A stretch of DNA of 64,000 nucleotides from Dendrophyllia cribrosa (GCA_024195265.1 JAJLRJ010000013.1:10403332-10467331); one strand, 5' to 3'. Counted from the stretch's first letter, positions 29,817 through 40,431 are shown. Made by a program: numbers and translations. The notes: generated by a model from the sequence alone, not told the origin.

Positions 29817-31625
29817 ACAACTTTAACCCACATATCAAGTTTGAACAAAAAATATCATACACTACTATTCCCTTCCTTGACGTACAAGTTATTCTAGAAA
29901 ATGGCAAAATCCACAGTGACCTCTACACCAAACCAACAGACACTCATCAGTATCTTAACTGGACCAGTTGCCATCCACGCCACACCAAAATGGCCATACC
30001 GTATAGCCTGGCCGTAAGACTCCGCCGAATTTGCTCCAAGAACGAGTTCTTCGAAAAAGGAGCGCGAGAACTACATAACATCCTTCTTGACCGCGGATAC
30101 AAAAACAAACTGATTAAAGAATCTATCATGAAAGCGAGGCTGATGACAAGGGAAGAGGCACTGCGGACTGATACCATTAACAACAATTTAGATAGGGTAC
30201 CCATGGTTGTCACCTACAACCCAGCACGCTGGGTTTTTTTTGGGCGATTTCCGGCCACAGTTAAACTACTTTTTACGTTTTGATGCTCTGACCATGGAAC
30301 TTTGCCACAATATAAATCTCCACATTTTCTAAAAAGTTAACGTTTTCGATTTTCAAATTTAAGTATTTTTGGCGGGAAAATGACGTCGCAAGTTTGGCGG
30401 CAAAATTTCTATTTTGTATTATGGAATATGCAATGGCGATATCTGAAAGAGTGTGCAACAAGGATTTCAAATCTGAAAACAAAATTGAAATATTTTGATC
30501 CAATAAAAAGTTATAGGGCGTTCAATATTCAATTTGTGCTATTTTTAGTAACAAAAATGGCGGGAAGTTCAAATTCAACGCCCCATAACTTCTAACTGGA
30601 TCAACGTATTTTAGATTTTTTTTCAGATTTGAAATCCTTGTTGCACGCTCTTTCAGAAATCGCCATTGTGTATCCCATAATACAAAATTAAAATTTTGCC
30701 GCCAAAGTTGTGACGTCATTTTCCCGCCAAAAATACTTAAATTTGAAAATCGAAAACGGTAACTTTTTAGAAAATGTGGAGATTTATATTGTGGCAAAGT
30801 TCCATGGTCAGAGCATCAAAACGTAAAAAGTAGTTTAACCGTGGCCGGAAATCGCCCAAAAAAAAACCAGCGTGAGCGTTGCCAAAACTTCATAAGATCA
30901 TCAGAGATCATCAGCAAATCCTACTCACGTCATCCAGATGCAAAGATGTATTTAGTAAACCTCCCTTTATTGCCTTCCGCAAAGGAAAAAACCTTTCACA
31001 AATTCTGACAAGCAAACGGTTAAAGCCAAACAACATCAACGAAACACACCCAGCAGCCAACCTAAGCCACCTACCACTCAAAAACTCTGACATAACAGCC
31101 CCTTCAGAAAGAAGATGTAAGATTTGCGACCGCACCTTTCGGAATAATAAAAATCTCAAAATACACTACACACATACACACAGAAACCGCCCAGCTACCA
31201 CCGTCACAAAACCCGGATTCTGGCCATGTAAAACTGACACGAGATGCGCTTGCTGCAAGGAATATGGCAACTTCGCACAAACCATAACCAGTACAACAAC
31301 AAGTGAAACGATCACGCTCCGTGATAACATGACATGCCAGTCAGCGAATGTCATATATCTGATAACATGCACGAAGTGCCATGACCAGTATGTAGGCGAA
31401 ACAGGTAATTGTATTCGCACACGAGCAAACCAACACCGCTCAGACATTTCAATTGGTCACAAGAACATACCCACAGTGCGACATTTTAGAACGTGTGGAT
31501 TGAAACACTTAAAACTGACACTGATGGAGAAAGTACGAAGCCATACCATTGAAATTAGTCGCGCCAGTGAAAGTTTCTGGATAACAAAACTGAAACCCGT
31601 GATAAACAATTTAACATGTTCTTAA
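29745..31625 (+). pseudogene. Penelope-like RT C-terminus and GIY-YIG domain (second element)
   Basis: The frame gives TIPFLDVQV, LYTKPTDTHQYLNW, SCHPRHTKMAIPYSLA, LRRIC and RGYKNKLI, which is the thumb side of a Penelope reverse transcriptase. After the MITE it goes on with LHKIIRDHQQIL, FSKPPFIAFRKGKNL, a Cys-rich region (CACCKEYGNF) and the GIY-YIG nuclease (NVIYLITCTKCHDQYVGETG, then RANQHRSDI). It belongs to a different lineage from the element at 6675-9218. Catalytic palm motifs are missing through 5' truncation. Confidence 0.88.
30225..30874. mobile_element. 650-bp fold-back MITE in the second Penelope element
   Basis: Ends are CACGCTGG(G) and CCAGCGTG, and almost the whole length is palindromic: each arm is about 300 bp with only scattered changes, around a short centre near 30540-30560. 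Removing it with one AG (30223-30224 / 30875-30876) restores a continuous Penelope reading frame across AACCCAGCGTTGCC. The first bases CACGC(T/C)GGG resemble those of the transposon at 9292-15285, so the two may use related transposases. Confidence 0.85.
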
Positions 31626-31687
31626 TTTTTCGTAAAGAACCCTGGGCGCGCTCCTGTTACACGCGCACAGGATTTTAATTGTATACT

Positions 31688-31849
31688 AGTAGTATGGGAC
31701 GTTGGGGGTTCGGGATCACCCGAAAAAAGCGAGATCACGCCTGAGTTACCGGCTCCACGAATTCGTTGCATTCGTTCTGGAGCCGGTAACTCAGTCGTGA
31801 TCTCGCTTTTTTCGGGTGATCCCGAACACCCCAACGTCCCATACTACTA
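31688..31849. repeat. Left terminal palindrome of element B
   Basis: Arms 31688-31757 and 31778-31849 are inverted copies (first bases AGTAGTATGGG, last CCCATACTACT) around a 20-nt loop. Most of the inverted terminal repeat is therefore itself an inverted repeat, able to form a long stem-loop. Confidence 0.95.
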
Positions 31850-31906
31850 TTCTGTTTGCATTTGCTGATCCGGTACGAGATCACCAATTGGAGAAATCCC
31901 ACCCCC

Positions 31907-31915
31907 TGTATATAC
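31907..31915 (+). promoter_or_regulatory. Terminal-repeat promoter motif before the polymerase
   Basis: TGTATATAC eight bases upstream of the ATG at 31923, inside sequence that is repeated in inverted form before the nuclease gene at the other end. Confidence 0.5.
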
Positions 31916-31922
31916 CCACCAC

Positions 31923-34900
31923 ATGGTGATGGCGGCTCAAGGTCTTGACTTTAACCCAAGGAACCAAGACTATTTTGGCAATTGGTTGCATGGCTACAAG
32001 ATGAACGTCCCTGATGACTACCAAATCAAGGACCTCAATTCATTCTTCATAGCTAATAGGGCGGCTATTCTCCAGAAAATAGCACGCGAAGTCACAGAGC
32101 TTGGCGGAGTGAAGGTCACTTTGTCATTCGATGTTCACTTTTCAATGGAAGGCGATGACAATCGAGAAATTGATCACTTCTTTTGGAACGTCAACCCACT
32201 GATAATAACACATCTCTATCAGCTGCGAGAGGAGGGCATACTGGAAGGCATTGTGAATGGCTTTAATGAAGAGATTGCCAGATGGCAGCAGATGGGTTCT
32301 GGCTGGGTGATTGAGAAAATCAAAATTGTTTACCTTGAGTTTGGGCTGTACCAGCCACTATGAGGTGGCACATTTATTCCAACCCCTTCAAAACTCAGGT
32401 CAAAGCAGGCTATCATCAATGTGAAGAACAATGACAACCAGTGTCTCCGCTGGGCACTGCGGTCGGCATTGTTCCCTGTAAATGTTAACACAAACAGAAC
32501 AGGTAGTTATCCCGTTGATGATGGTCTAGACTTCACTGGAATCGATTTTCCAACACCATTGAGCCAGATATCCAAGGTTGATCGCCAAAACAACTTTCCA
32601 ATCAACATTTATGGATACCAGAACAACAAGGTGGTTGTAATCAGAGTCAGTGAGCTATAGGACCCCAATCTTCGAAGGATCAATCTGATGATGCTCACAG
32701 ACAGGCACACCTCGCATTACTGCTATATCAAGAGCATGAGCAGGCTCCTACACAGTGAGTACAACGTAAGGCGCCGTATGCATCACTGTGACAGGTGTCT
32801 CCAAGCCTTTTCTTCAGAACGGGTTCTCACTGACCATCTCTTCTACTGAAGGGGAGTCAAATGCAGGCCGGTACGAGCTGAAATGCCAAAAGAAGGCGAA
32901 AACTTCCTTCACTTCGAGAACTTACAGAACCAGATGAAGAAGCCTTGGGTTATCTATGCCGACTTCGAAAGCATAGTCGAAAAAGTTCACGGTTGCACAC
33001 CAGACCCATCACAGAGCAGTACCACTGAAACATCCGTGCATAAACCCTGCGGGTTCTGTATGTTAGCCGTTCGCTCTGATGGAGAGACAAAGGGTCCTTT
33101 TCTATACAGAGGAGTGGACGCGGTGCCACTATTTCTTAACAGCTTACAGCAGCTGGAAGGAGAGATCAGAGACGAGATGCAACGCAAGGAACCACTCTCC
33201 ATGACAAGAGCAGACTGGGCAGAATTCAACCGTGCAACAGATTGCCACATCTGTGACAAGTCTCTCATCAAGGAGGACCACAGGGATGCCATTGCGGTCT
33301 ATGACCCAAACACCGGAGAACACGCGGGCTTCGTTCATCGGCACACCAACAAATGCTACCAAAAGACATTCAAAACTTACATCCAGGGCGAGGACGGCAA
33401 ATTTGAAGAGTTCCCATTTGTTGGACCAAGAAACCAAAGGCAGGCCACCCCGGACAATTTATTCGAGCAGACCGATTGTCTCTTCTGTGGAGAGCCCCTT
33501 ATCCAAGACTCTGTTCGAGACGCAGTCAGAGATCATTGCCACATCACAGGAAAGTACCGGGGTGCGGCTCACAGTGCTTGCAACTTCAACTATTTCCGTA
33601 CCAGTTCGAAAACGTAATCTTTCACAACTTGAAGGGTTACGATGCGCACCACATTATGAGTGGTATTGCAGACGTGCATTCCGATTTGAAATGCATTCCC
33701 AACAACATGGAGAAGTACATATCCTTCTCCCTTGGCAAGCTGAGGTTCATTGACAGCTTGCAGTTCATGCAGTCAAGCCTAAGCGCCCTGGTTGAAGCAA
33801 ACAAGCCAGAGTCCTTTACAATCACGGCTGACTACGAGAAGAACCCTTTCAAACGCAAGCTTATTTTACAAAAAGGTGTCTACCCATATGAGCACATGGA
33901 CTCATGGACCCGCTTCGATGAGACAACACTACCACCGAAGGATGCCTTCTACAGTGAGCTCAAGAAGGAAGGCATCTCCGATGGTGACTACGCCCATGCG
34001 CAAAAAGTGTGGGATGCATTCGGATGCAAGACAATCGGAGATTACCACGATCTCTACCTCGTGACAGACGTGCTTCTTCTGGCCGATGTTTTCGAGAACT
34101 TCAAAAAAACATGTCTGCGCCACTACAAGCTTGACCCGGCACACTACTATACAAGCCCGGGCCTTTCCTGGGACGCCCTTCTCAAGTATACGGACGTTAA
34201 CCTGGAGCTGCTCACAGACGTCAACATGCACCTCTTTGTTGAAAGAGGCTTGCGAGGCGGTATATCCATGGAGAGCAGGCGCCACTGTAAGGCCAACAAT
34301 AAATATCTTCGCGACTACAACCCAAAGGAAGAGCCAAGCTACATCATGTACCACGACGCAAACAATCTCTACGGCTGGGCCATGACTCATCCTCTCCCAG
34401 TTGGCAAGTTCGCATGGTGCCCTGTCTTTCCAACACTTCACCAGATAAGGAAGTGGAGGCCAAACAGAAAGATCGGTTACATCCTCGAGGTTGATCTTGA
34501 GTACCCAGAGGAGCTGCACGATGAGCACAATGCCTATCCTCTAGCCCCAGAAAAGCAGGTCGTCCCAAAGGCATGGATGTCACCCTACCAAAGGGCCTTG
34601 GTAGATGGGCAGCCAGAGGACAAGACACAGAAGCTGCTCCTTATCCTACACGATAAATCCCGGTATGTGTTGCATTACAAAGCCCTCCAGCAGTACCTGG
34701 ATCTTGGAATGAAGTTGAGGAAAATCCACAAAATCCTCAAGTTCCAGCAGAGGGCGTGGATGGAGCCATACATCTCCCTAGACACCGAGCTCAGGAAGAA
34801 GGCAACTTCCGACTTCGAGAAGAACTTCTTCAAGCTCATGAACAATTCCGTCTTCGGTAAGACAATGGAGAACCTCAGAAATCGAATCGACATGAAGCTT

Positions 34901-35640
34901 GTACGACCGCACGAGCAAGACAAGATGAGAAAGCGTATCGCAAGCCCACTGTTTTCCAGAGCAGCGGTCTTTGGAACCAACCTGGCGGGGATCCAGATGC
35001 AGAGGGAGAAAATCCTCTTCAACCGACCAGTCTACACAGGCATGTGCATCCTTGATCTCTCCAAAACACTTATGTACGACTTCTACTACAACCATCTCAA
35101 GCTGAAGTACGGTCCGCGAGTAGACCTACTCTACACAGACACCGACTCCCTACTCCTCGAGATCAAGACGGAGGATGTCTACAAAGGCATGGAGAACGTT
35201 CGGGAGGAACTCTACGACACAAGTGACCATCCACTCTACAGCCAATCTATGGCTGGGACCATCCACTCTACGGCCGAGGACCATCCACTCTACAGCCAGC
35301 TTAACAAGAAGGTCATCGGCAAGATGAAGGACGAGTGCGCTGGTAAGCCGATCTCGGAGGTTGTGTGTCTTCGCTCGAAGATGTACTCCATCCTTGTGGA
35401 TGACGCTAAAAACATCAAGAAAGCAAAGGGCACCACCAAGGTTGTCACAAAGAAAGAGATCACCCACCAGAACTACAAGGACGCCCTCTTCGACCGCGAA
35501 CCTTCAAGCACGGGATGGACAGGATCCGAAGCAAAGGCCACCAGATCTTCGGTGAGCATCTAACCAAGACAACACTTTCCCCATTTGACTCCAAGCGCTG
35601 GATCAAGGATGATGGTGTCCACACGCTGGCATATGGACAC
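31923..35640 (+). pseudogene. Protein-primed B-family DNA polymerase (element B copy)
   Basis: Starts at ATG 31923 or 31929. Same domains as the A copy: CDRCLQAF zinc finger, YADFES, DHCHITGKYRGAAHSACN, motif A DANNLYGWAMTH, motif B KLMNNSVFGKTMENL, motif C YTDTDSLLLEI. Lesions: TGA at 32361-32363 (Arg codon in A), TAG at 32658-32660 (Glu in A), the TGA near 32848 shared with A, and a 13-bp deletion near 33613 that shifts frame. An in-frame expansion around 35226-35300 repeats a DHPLYSQ segment. The 3' end is truncated near 35640, where the integrase should begin on the other strand. Confidence 0.93.
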
Positions 35641-35894
35641 GGTGGTTTGGAAGTTTTGGCTAGCTTGGTGTTTCATCCGATCGTTGGTTGCAATCCAGTC
35701 GAGGAGCTTGGTGCGGTCCTTCTGGTATTTAGCGTAAGTCGCTTGGTATTGTTCAAGGTTTTGTCATGACGGATTTTCTCATCCATTGCTGCCTTTCCGC
35801 TATCACCAGACAGATATTTCGCGAGATAGTTGCCGCCAGTGAAAGCGGCCGCATTGAGAACAGCGCCAAGGGCCATTATTGCAATCGAGGCCAT
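35640..35894 (-). pseudogene. 145-aa membrane protein (element B copy), 3' end deleted
   Basis: ATG at 35894 starts a frame matching 17548-17985 for its N-terminal hydrophobic half; a shift near 35745 and the loss of everything after about codon 85 follow. The truncation joins it directly to the polymerase 3' end, proving that one deletion removed the whole integrase gene (about 1.0-1.1 kb) plus this C-terminus. Confidence 0.75.
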
Positions 35895-35924
35895 TGTAGT
35901 CGTGTGTATACATATGGTTTTTAC

Positions 35925-36827
35925 ATGTTGTCTGGGAGGATTTTCTGCTCAAGTAGTTTAAGGCCTGGGTCAAGGGCTTTGACCAGGAAAAAACGGTTTA
36001 TTCGTAATAACTTTTACAAACGGAATGGAACTGAATCAAAATTTGGCACATAGAAAGATATTATCGTCCTTAACATTTTTAAGTGTAATAAACTTTGGCA
36101 TAGGTCACGTGACGTGTCACGTGGCCATTTTTCTTAAAATAGCAAATATTTGACGAATTGGTGACGGGTTTAAGAGAAAACATCAAATAAAAATGCTTTT
36201 CTGATGCAGATTAAATATCTCCAGCCCTTCACGTTTGGAATGAGTGTTCATTAATCTCTAAAAATAAATTATGAGGACAAAGGTCATTTTTCAGTCCAAA
36301 ATTCAACCTATAATTATTTATAGCTGTATTTTAAAGACTTGAGGACAATCATTCCAAACGTAGAAGGTTAAATATGTTAAACCTCCATCGGAAAAGCTAA
36401 TTTATTTAACTATACAAAGAAAATTCGCTACCAAATCGCCGATTTACGTAATTTTAAAATTTTGATCACGTGACATGTCACGTGACCAAACTTTTGCGTT
36501 AAGGCAAAAGAAAACATCAGGTTTAACATTCAGGGAAAATTTCATTTTGATCTAGGTTTTCTTGGTGAAGATATTAAGTGTCAACCATATTTTCCGAACA
36601 CACTTTAAACCCAGGCCTTAAACTGCTTGATTGGTCCTCGAGATATTTCTTCAGCGCGATGCTGCCAGCCATGACGGCTGTGAACTTGACGTAGTTCATC
36701 AAGCTTGCACTTGGGTCGCAGTGAAGTTTTCTTTGATGGTCTTTTTCCCAATCCAACCAATACCGGCGACAAGGGCAGTGATTGTTGCTGCGTCGAGGAT
36801 AGCCTTCACAAGCTTGTTGTCAGACAT
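35925..36827 (-). pseudogene. 73-aa protein (element B copy), split by MITE
   Basis: ATG at 36827. A one-base loss near 36718 shifts the frame relative to the intact copy at 17300-17521, and a ~680-bp insertion (35949-36630) separates the last ~8 codons, which remain at 35925-35947. Not functional. Confidence 0.75.
35949..36630. mobile_element. ~680-bp MITE with TCAAG(T/C)AGTTTAAGGCC ends
   Basis: Ends are 22-bp near-perfect inverted repeats (35949-35970 and 36609-36630). It interrupts the 73-aa gene; comparison with element A shows the empty site TTTTCTGGTCC, leaving at most a 2-bp duplication plus one filler base. Inside are two palindromic CACGTGAC.TGTCACGTG blocks (about 36105 and 36470) and no coding potential. 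Confidence 0.8.
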
Positions 36828-36860
36828 GGTTTGTATGCAGTATGCATATGTGTTTGTTTT

Positions 36861-37334
36861 TTATTCCATTTTTATAATTCCTTGCCTTACCGGAATTCGA
36901 GATGGGAGGGCTGCAGCGGGCTCCGGGGCCGGTGCTGGTATTGCTGGTGTGTTTGGTGTGCGTCCAAGCTTTTGCATTATGGCTTCGCGTTGGTAGTACA
37001 CACCCGCAGCAGAGACAATCAACCCTCCAAACCCCAGAATATAAAAGATTGAGTTGCTGTTGGTGTCACTTGTTGCGCCACCGGTGTCACTTGTTGATGG
37101 TTGGTTTGCAGCACTGGACTGTGTTGAGGGTGCAGTCTTTTGTGCTTCGGCGTTTTTCTTTGCTTCACGGGCCAGGCGGTTGCGTTCTGCTAGCCTTTTG
37201 CCAGAAGCAACGCGGCCGGGTTTCTTTTCTGTTGCAGGCTTTGTTTTCGAGGTCTCAGAGGTAACACGGACAGGTGTTTGGGTTGGAGTTTGAGTTTGAG
37301 TTTCTTCAGGGATCGCCTCGAGTGGTGTGGCCAT
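36861..37334 (-). CDS. 157-aa single-pass membrane protein
   Basis: Intact frame. It has a Thr/Gln/Pro-rich start, GRVASGKRLAERNRLARE (basic), a Ser/Thr-rich linker, one membrane helix (IFYILGFGGLIVSAAGVYY, about residues 100-118) and a Pro/Ala-rich tail. The element A copy lost the helix, and C keeps only the N-terminus, so B is the reference. ATATAC lies just before the ATG. Function unknown; virion membrane placement is inference. Confidence 0.7.
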   Translation of the reverse strand: MATPLEAIPEETQTQTPTQTPVRVTSETSKTKPATEKKPGRVASGKRLAERNRLAREAKKNAEAQKTAPSTQSSAANQPSTSDTGGATSDTNSNSIFYILGFGGLIVSAAGVYYQREAIMQKLGRTPNTPAIPAPAPEPAAALPSRIPVRQGIIKME

Positions 37335-37428
37335 AGTGTATATAAATGTGAATTTTATTTTTTGCAAAATGTGGCAAGTGTGCTGACAGGTTGCTGTCAG
37401 GTTCCAGCCAGGTTCCAGCCGGGTTCCT

Positions 37429-38037
37429 TCAAGGTTGCTGCGAGGTTGCTGCCAGATTAACACCAACTTCATCAAAGCCCTCAAGTGGATTGTCTTCACT
37501 GTCTCTGCTTGGATGTGTGGGTTGGGGTTCCAATTCTATCAAGTCAGGCTCTCGTTCAAGCTTGATGTGTTTTGTTGTGATGAGAGCAGCATTGGCAAGC
37601 GCCAGCAATCGTCCGCATCGCATGGCAATAGCGCCAGCAATATTTGATAGCTCTTGGTTGATGATGTAGTCGTTTTTGAGTTCTTGCTGCAACTCCTTGA
37701 GATCATCAATCGGGATCGCCATACCAACGCCTTTGGACACGAGCATGATAGCGGAATCAATTAGGGATTCGGTTGTCTTGTTGCTGACGTAGGCCTCGTA
37801 CCTTTTGTAGTACTTGTCAACGTCCTTGTCTGACAACCGCTTGACATGATCGTGTGTGAGCTGCACGCCGATAGCTTCTTTGGCCTTGCCAGTTGAAACA
37901 AGGATTGCCAGCTTCTCACGTTTGGTAGGAATGTCACTAGTACCAGCTTTCCCAGCGGGAGGTGTGGTATCAGGGGTGGCCTCCAGCATCTGCAATACTT
38001 CGTTCAAAGCGGTCTGGTCTTCAGCTGCTTGTGCCAT
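37429..38037 (-). CDS. 202-aa conserved Polinton protein
   Basis: Complete frame from ATG at 38037; homologues at 16375-16960 and 53402-53890 are frameshifted. Helical N-terminal half with EVLQMLE and REKLAILVSTGKAKEAIGV, a middle with TTESLIDSAIMLVSKGVGM, and an acidic Pro-rich tail ending SQQP. One weakly hydrophobic segment is too polar for a clear membrane helix. Conserved place after the ATPase/81-aa pair suggests a virion assembly role, without direct evidence. Confidence 0.7.
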   Translation of the reverse strand: MAQAAEDQTALNEVLQMLEATPDTTPPAGKAGTSDIPTKREKLAILVSTGKAKEAIGVQLTHDHVKRLSDKDVDKYYKRYEAYVSNKTTESLIDSAIMLVSKGVGMAIPIDDLKELQQELKNDYIINQELSNIAGAIAMRCGRLLALANAALITTKHIKLEREPDLIELEPQPTHPSRDSEDNPLEGFDEVGVNLAATSQQP

Positions 38038-38088
38038 CAGCAAGTGTATGTATATATTTTTTTGTTTGTTTTTTTTTTTTGTTTGTTT

Positions 38089-38334
38089 TTACTTTTCGAT
38101 AATTCTCTTGATGTCGGGCAAAAGGGTTTCAATCTCCCGTATAAGCCCCGCCATGGTGTCTGGCATAGAATTCAACCGCAATGGATATCTGTTTAGAAGC
38201 ATGAGGCGCAGATCTTCCTCACCAGCGGCATTGATAAATTCGTTTTGCACATCAAGCGTGTGTTTGCGCAATTCATCCAAAAGCTGTGAAAGCACAGTGA
38301 GCTTGCATAGCTTGGTTGGCGCATTCATGGTCAT
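38089..38334 (-). CDS. 81-aa helical protein (element B copy)
   Basis: Intact, same length as 16091-16336 and about 90 percent alike by eye. It lies 24 bp from the ATPase stop and 51 bp from the 202-aa gene. Differences are mostly conservative, as expected for a gene that was under selection before both copies integrated. Function unknown. Confidence 0.7.
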   Translation of the reverse strand: MTMNAPTKLCKLTVLSQLLDELRKHTLDVQNEFINAAGEEDLRLMLLNRYPLRLNSMPDTMAGLIREIETLLPDIKRIIEK

Positions 38335-38358
38335 GTATTATATATGTGTTTACTGTAT

Positions 38359-38946
38359 TTACATCTTGTACTCAATTCCATACGGGTACCTCAGAGAGAA
38401 TACAAGGTGAGAGAACTTGCGGGACTTGAGCCTTGCGATAAGCTCTTTGTACTCCTCGTTGGAGTGCTCTCCGGCATAGTCTTCGAAGATGGCCTTGGTA
38501 GTCTTGCAGGAGGGTGTGTAAAAGAGCACGATCGCTGCGATATTATCACGGTATGGCTTGGCAATGCTGGTGATCTGCTGGGTCAAGACCCACACGGATA
38601 TGCCGTCATGCCTTTCGCTGAACCCTAGATTGACCAGCTGGCTCGTGCGGGCTTTGACATCTTTGGAGGCGGCGCAGTCATCGAGTATGAATAAAGTGTT
38701 GGTGCATGTGAAAAAGAAGCTTGCCAACTTCAACCGGTCTTCGATCTCATGCTGTTGGCAGACAATCACGAAGATTCGCGGATCGCGGTCCACGAACCCA
38801 TCGTATGTCTTGTTCTTGACAAATGTGGGGCAGAATAAAACGATGTAGTCAAAGGGGCCTCGCAGTTGGTTTAGAAGATACTGTGTCTTGCCAGAGTTAG
38901 TGGGGCCCACGATTAGTGCATTGAAAGGCAGCTTTCTTGGGTCCAT
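38359..38946 (-). CDS. FtsK/HerA-type packaging ATPase
   Basis: Open for 195 codons with ATG at 38946, Walker A GPTNSGKT at residues 14-21, Walker B-like FILDDC and VWVLTQQ. Compared with A and C, four codons following LNQLRGPF are missing in frame, in a loop. It would drive genome packaging into the capsid made by the gene at 39140. The start overlaps the end of the 74-aa gene by 50 bp. Confidence 0.93.
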   Translation of the reverse strand: MDPRKLPFNALIVGPTNSGKTQYLLNQLRGPFDYIVLFCPTFVKNKTYDGFVDRDPRIFVIVCQQHEIEDRLKLASFFFTCTNTLFILDDCAASKDVKARTSQLVNLGFSERHDGISVWVLTQQITSIAKPYRDNIAAIVLFYTPSCKTTKAIFEDYAGEHSNEEYKELIARLKSRKFSHLVFSLRYPYGIEYKM

Positions 38947-39121
38947 AACCAACAGCTATATTAGTTGGTTTGCAAACAGTTGGTTCGTGTGTTGGTGGAG
39001 AGGGTGCCTTTGCCAGAAGTCTTTGTATTTCATTGTATGATAATGGCCTGTTGGATGGCAGTGGAGCCGGCTTAGCATAGAAGTTGTACTTGTTGCTTGT
39101 TGTTTGTTGTTTTGTGGTCAT
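38897..39121 (-). CDS. 74-aa Pro-rich protein (element B copy)
   Basis: Complete; 18 bp from the capsid stop, with TATATACC directly before its ATG at 39121. Basic start (TTKQQTTSNKYNFY), Pro-rich middle. The shared overlap with the ATPase gene in A and B argues for translational coupling or plain compactness. In element C it is gone. Confidence 0.65.
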   Translation of the reverse strand: MTTKQQTTSNKYNFYAKPAPLPSNRPLSYNEIQRLLAKAPSPPTHEPTVCKPTNIAVGYGPKKAAFQCTNRGPH

Positions 39122-39139
39122 GGTATATATTAGTGTGTC

Positions 39140-40390
39140 CTAGTACTGAACCGATTCCAGCTGCCTGTCCATGAGTTTCATCTGTGAGTCAGAGATGGTG
39201 AAGATGTGGCAGTTTACGGTTCCCGAGCCTTTGCCGTCTCGTTCGATCTCGAGTTGCACGCCATCATGTGTGTTGACGAGCCGTTGGCCGTTGCCGTGCA
39301 GGGCTGTGTCAGCCATGGACCGCAGGTCAATCCAGAGACCAAACTTGTTGCCTGTGAGATATTTGGTCAGGTTCATGTTTGGCATCCCGCGCGCGTGTGT
39401 GTTAAAGTATCGGTTTATTTCACTCCACATGTCAGTACCACTGATGCCATCGTTGTAGACCCTGTTTGGGACACTGTTGACTGTGACCTTCATTTTGGTG
39501 ATGTCGGGATTGCAATAGTGCTCAGAGTCCCTGGCAGCCGCTGTATAGGGATTGATGAACAGCAAGAGGATGCCCTTGAGAGACCGGCGCTGTGGGTTAA
39601 CCCGAAGATTCAGCCGAGTGTCAACGCCTTTTGTGAAGGGATGCACCCGATCTCGCATTACGAGGTCATAGGCGAACTCCTTGCCATTAGTGTAAGTGCT
39701 TGTTGCCTCGTCGGCCAGACTCTTACTTCTGATCGTCTCATACTCCAGCTGGAGGTTTTCCAACTTGTACATGAGCTTGCTTGTGTCTGAGCCCCGGACA
39801 ACTTGGGATGCGGGGGCGAGGGTTAGTTCGAAGACCAGATCATTGAATAGTGCTTGAGGATATATGATTCCGTGATCAGTTAAGATTTGGTGATCGAGTT
39901 TGATGCGGTACTTATTTTTATATATTGTCTCCAGCTTGGTTTCCACATCCACGCCTGAGGTCTTCTTGTCGCCAGCACCAGAGCGGATCTAGCACAAATC
40001 CACACTCTGGATGCCCTCCATAATCATGTTGTCCCGCTCATCGGTTGATTTGAATAGGTCTTCGAAGATTTTGTAGATGTCGTACCCAACCGTGTCCTGG
40101 ACGGTGGTGGCGGCAAACTTTACAACGAACCTGTCCACCAGGGCCCGAGAAACATTTTGCACGAGATAGTTGTTCGCGTGGCCGCCGGCTAGGTTGATGT
40201 TGAACACCAGTGCAAGTGAACCAGAGACGATGACATCGTGCTGACTCACCTTTGGTACCGAGACGTACAATGTCTCGCTGGGATTGGCCTCAGAGGGGTT
40301 GAATGTGATGCGCTTGACGGTTCGCTCTGCCTTCATGGCGCCCAGTGTCTTTTCACTGTGAGATGGAAGTAGATTCGGTTGCACAGCCAT
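39140..40390 (-). pseudogene. Major capsid protein (element B copy), single amber codon
   Basis: From ATG at 40390 to TAG at 39140 there are 416 codons in one frame, interrupted once by TAG at 39989-39991 (codon 134), where element A has a Lys codon. The rest is well kept, including ETLYVSVPK, NPQRRSLKGILLLF, MPNMNLTKYLTGNKFGLW and HGNGQRLVNT. Family knowledge assigns this to the double jelly-roll capsid of Polintons. Neighbours are the divergent coiled-coil gene (41-bp spacer) and the 74-aa/ATPase genes. Confidence 0.88.
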
Positions 40391-40431
40391 GGTATATATT
40401 TGTGTTTTAAAATTTATATTTATATATCATC
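40391..40431. promoter_or_regulatory. Divergent promoter, capsid and coiled-coil genes (element B)
   Basis: 41 bp, nearly all A/T, with GGTATATATT before the capsid ATG (minus strand) and TTATATATCATC before the coiled-coil ATG. Matches 5303-5344 in layout. Confidence 0.5.

Larger units (their letters stand above)
29713..31687 (+). mobile_element. Second Penelope-like element, 5'-truncated, part before element B
   Basis: Starts inside the reverse transcriptase gene and carries its C-terminal part and a GIY-YIG domain, with a 650-bp MITE inserted at 30225-30874. Its 3' untranslated part continues beyond element B at 48190-48540, where CTGAGGA...GGCCGAAACG resembles a degenerate hammerhead or the similar motif common near ends of these elements. 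Element B split it with an ATACT duplication. Confidence 0.85.

Noticed and set aside
30273..30797. Genes in the fold-back MITE
   Set aside because: Mirror-image frames in the two arms; by-product of the palindrome.
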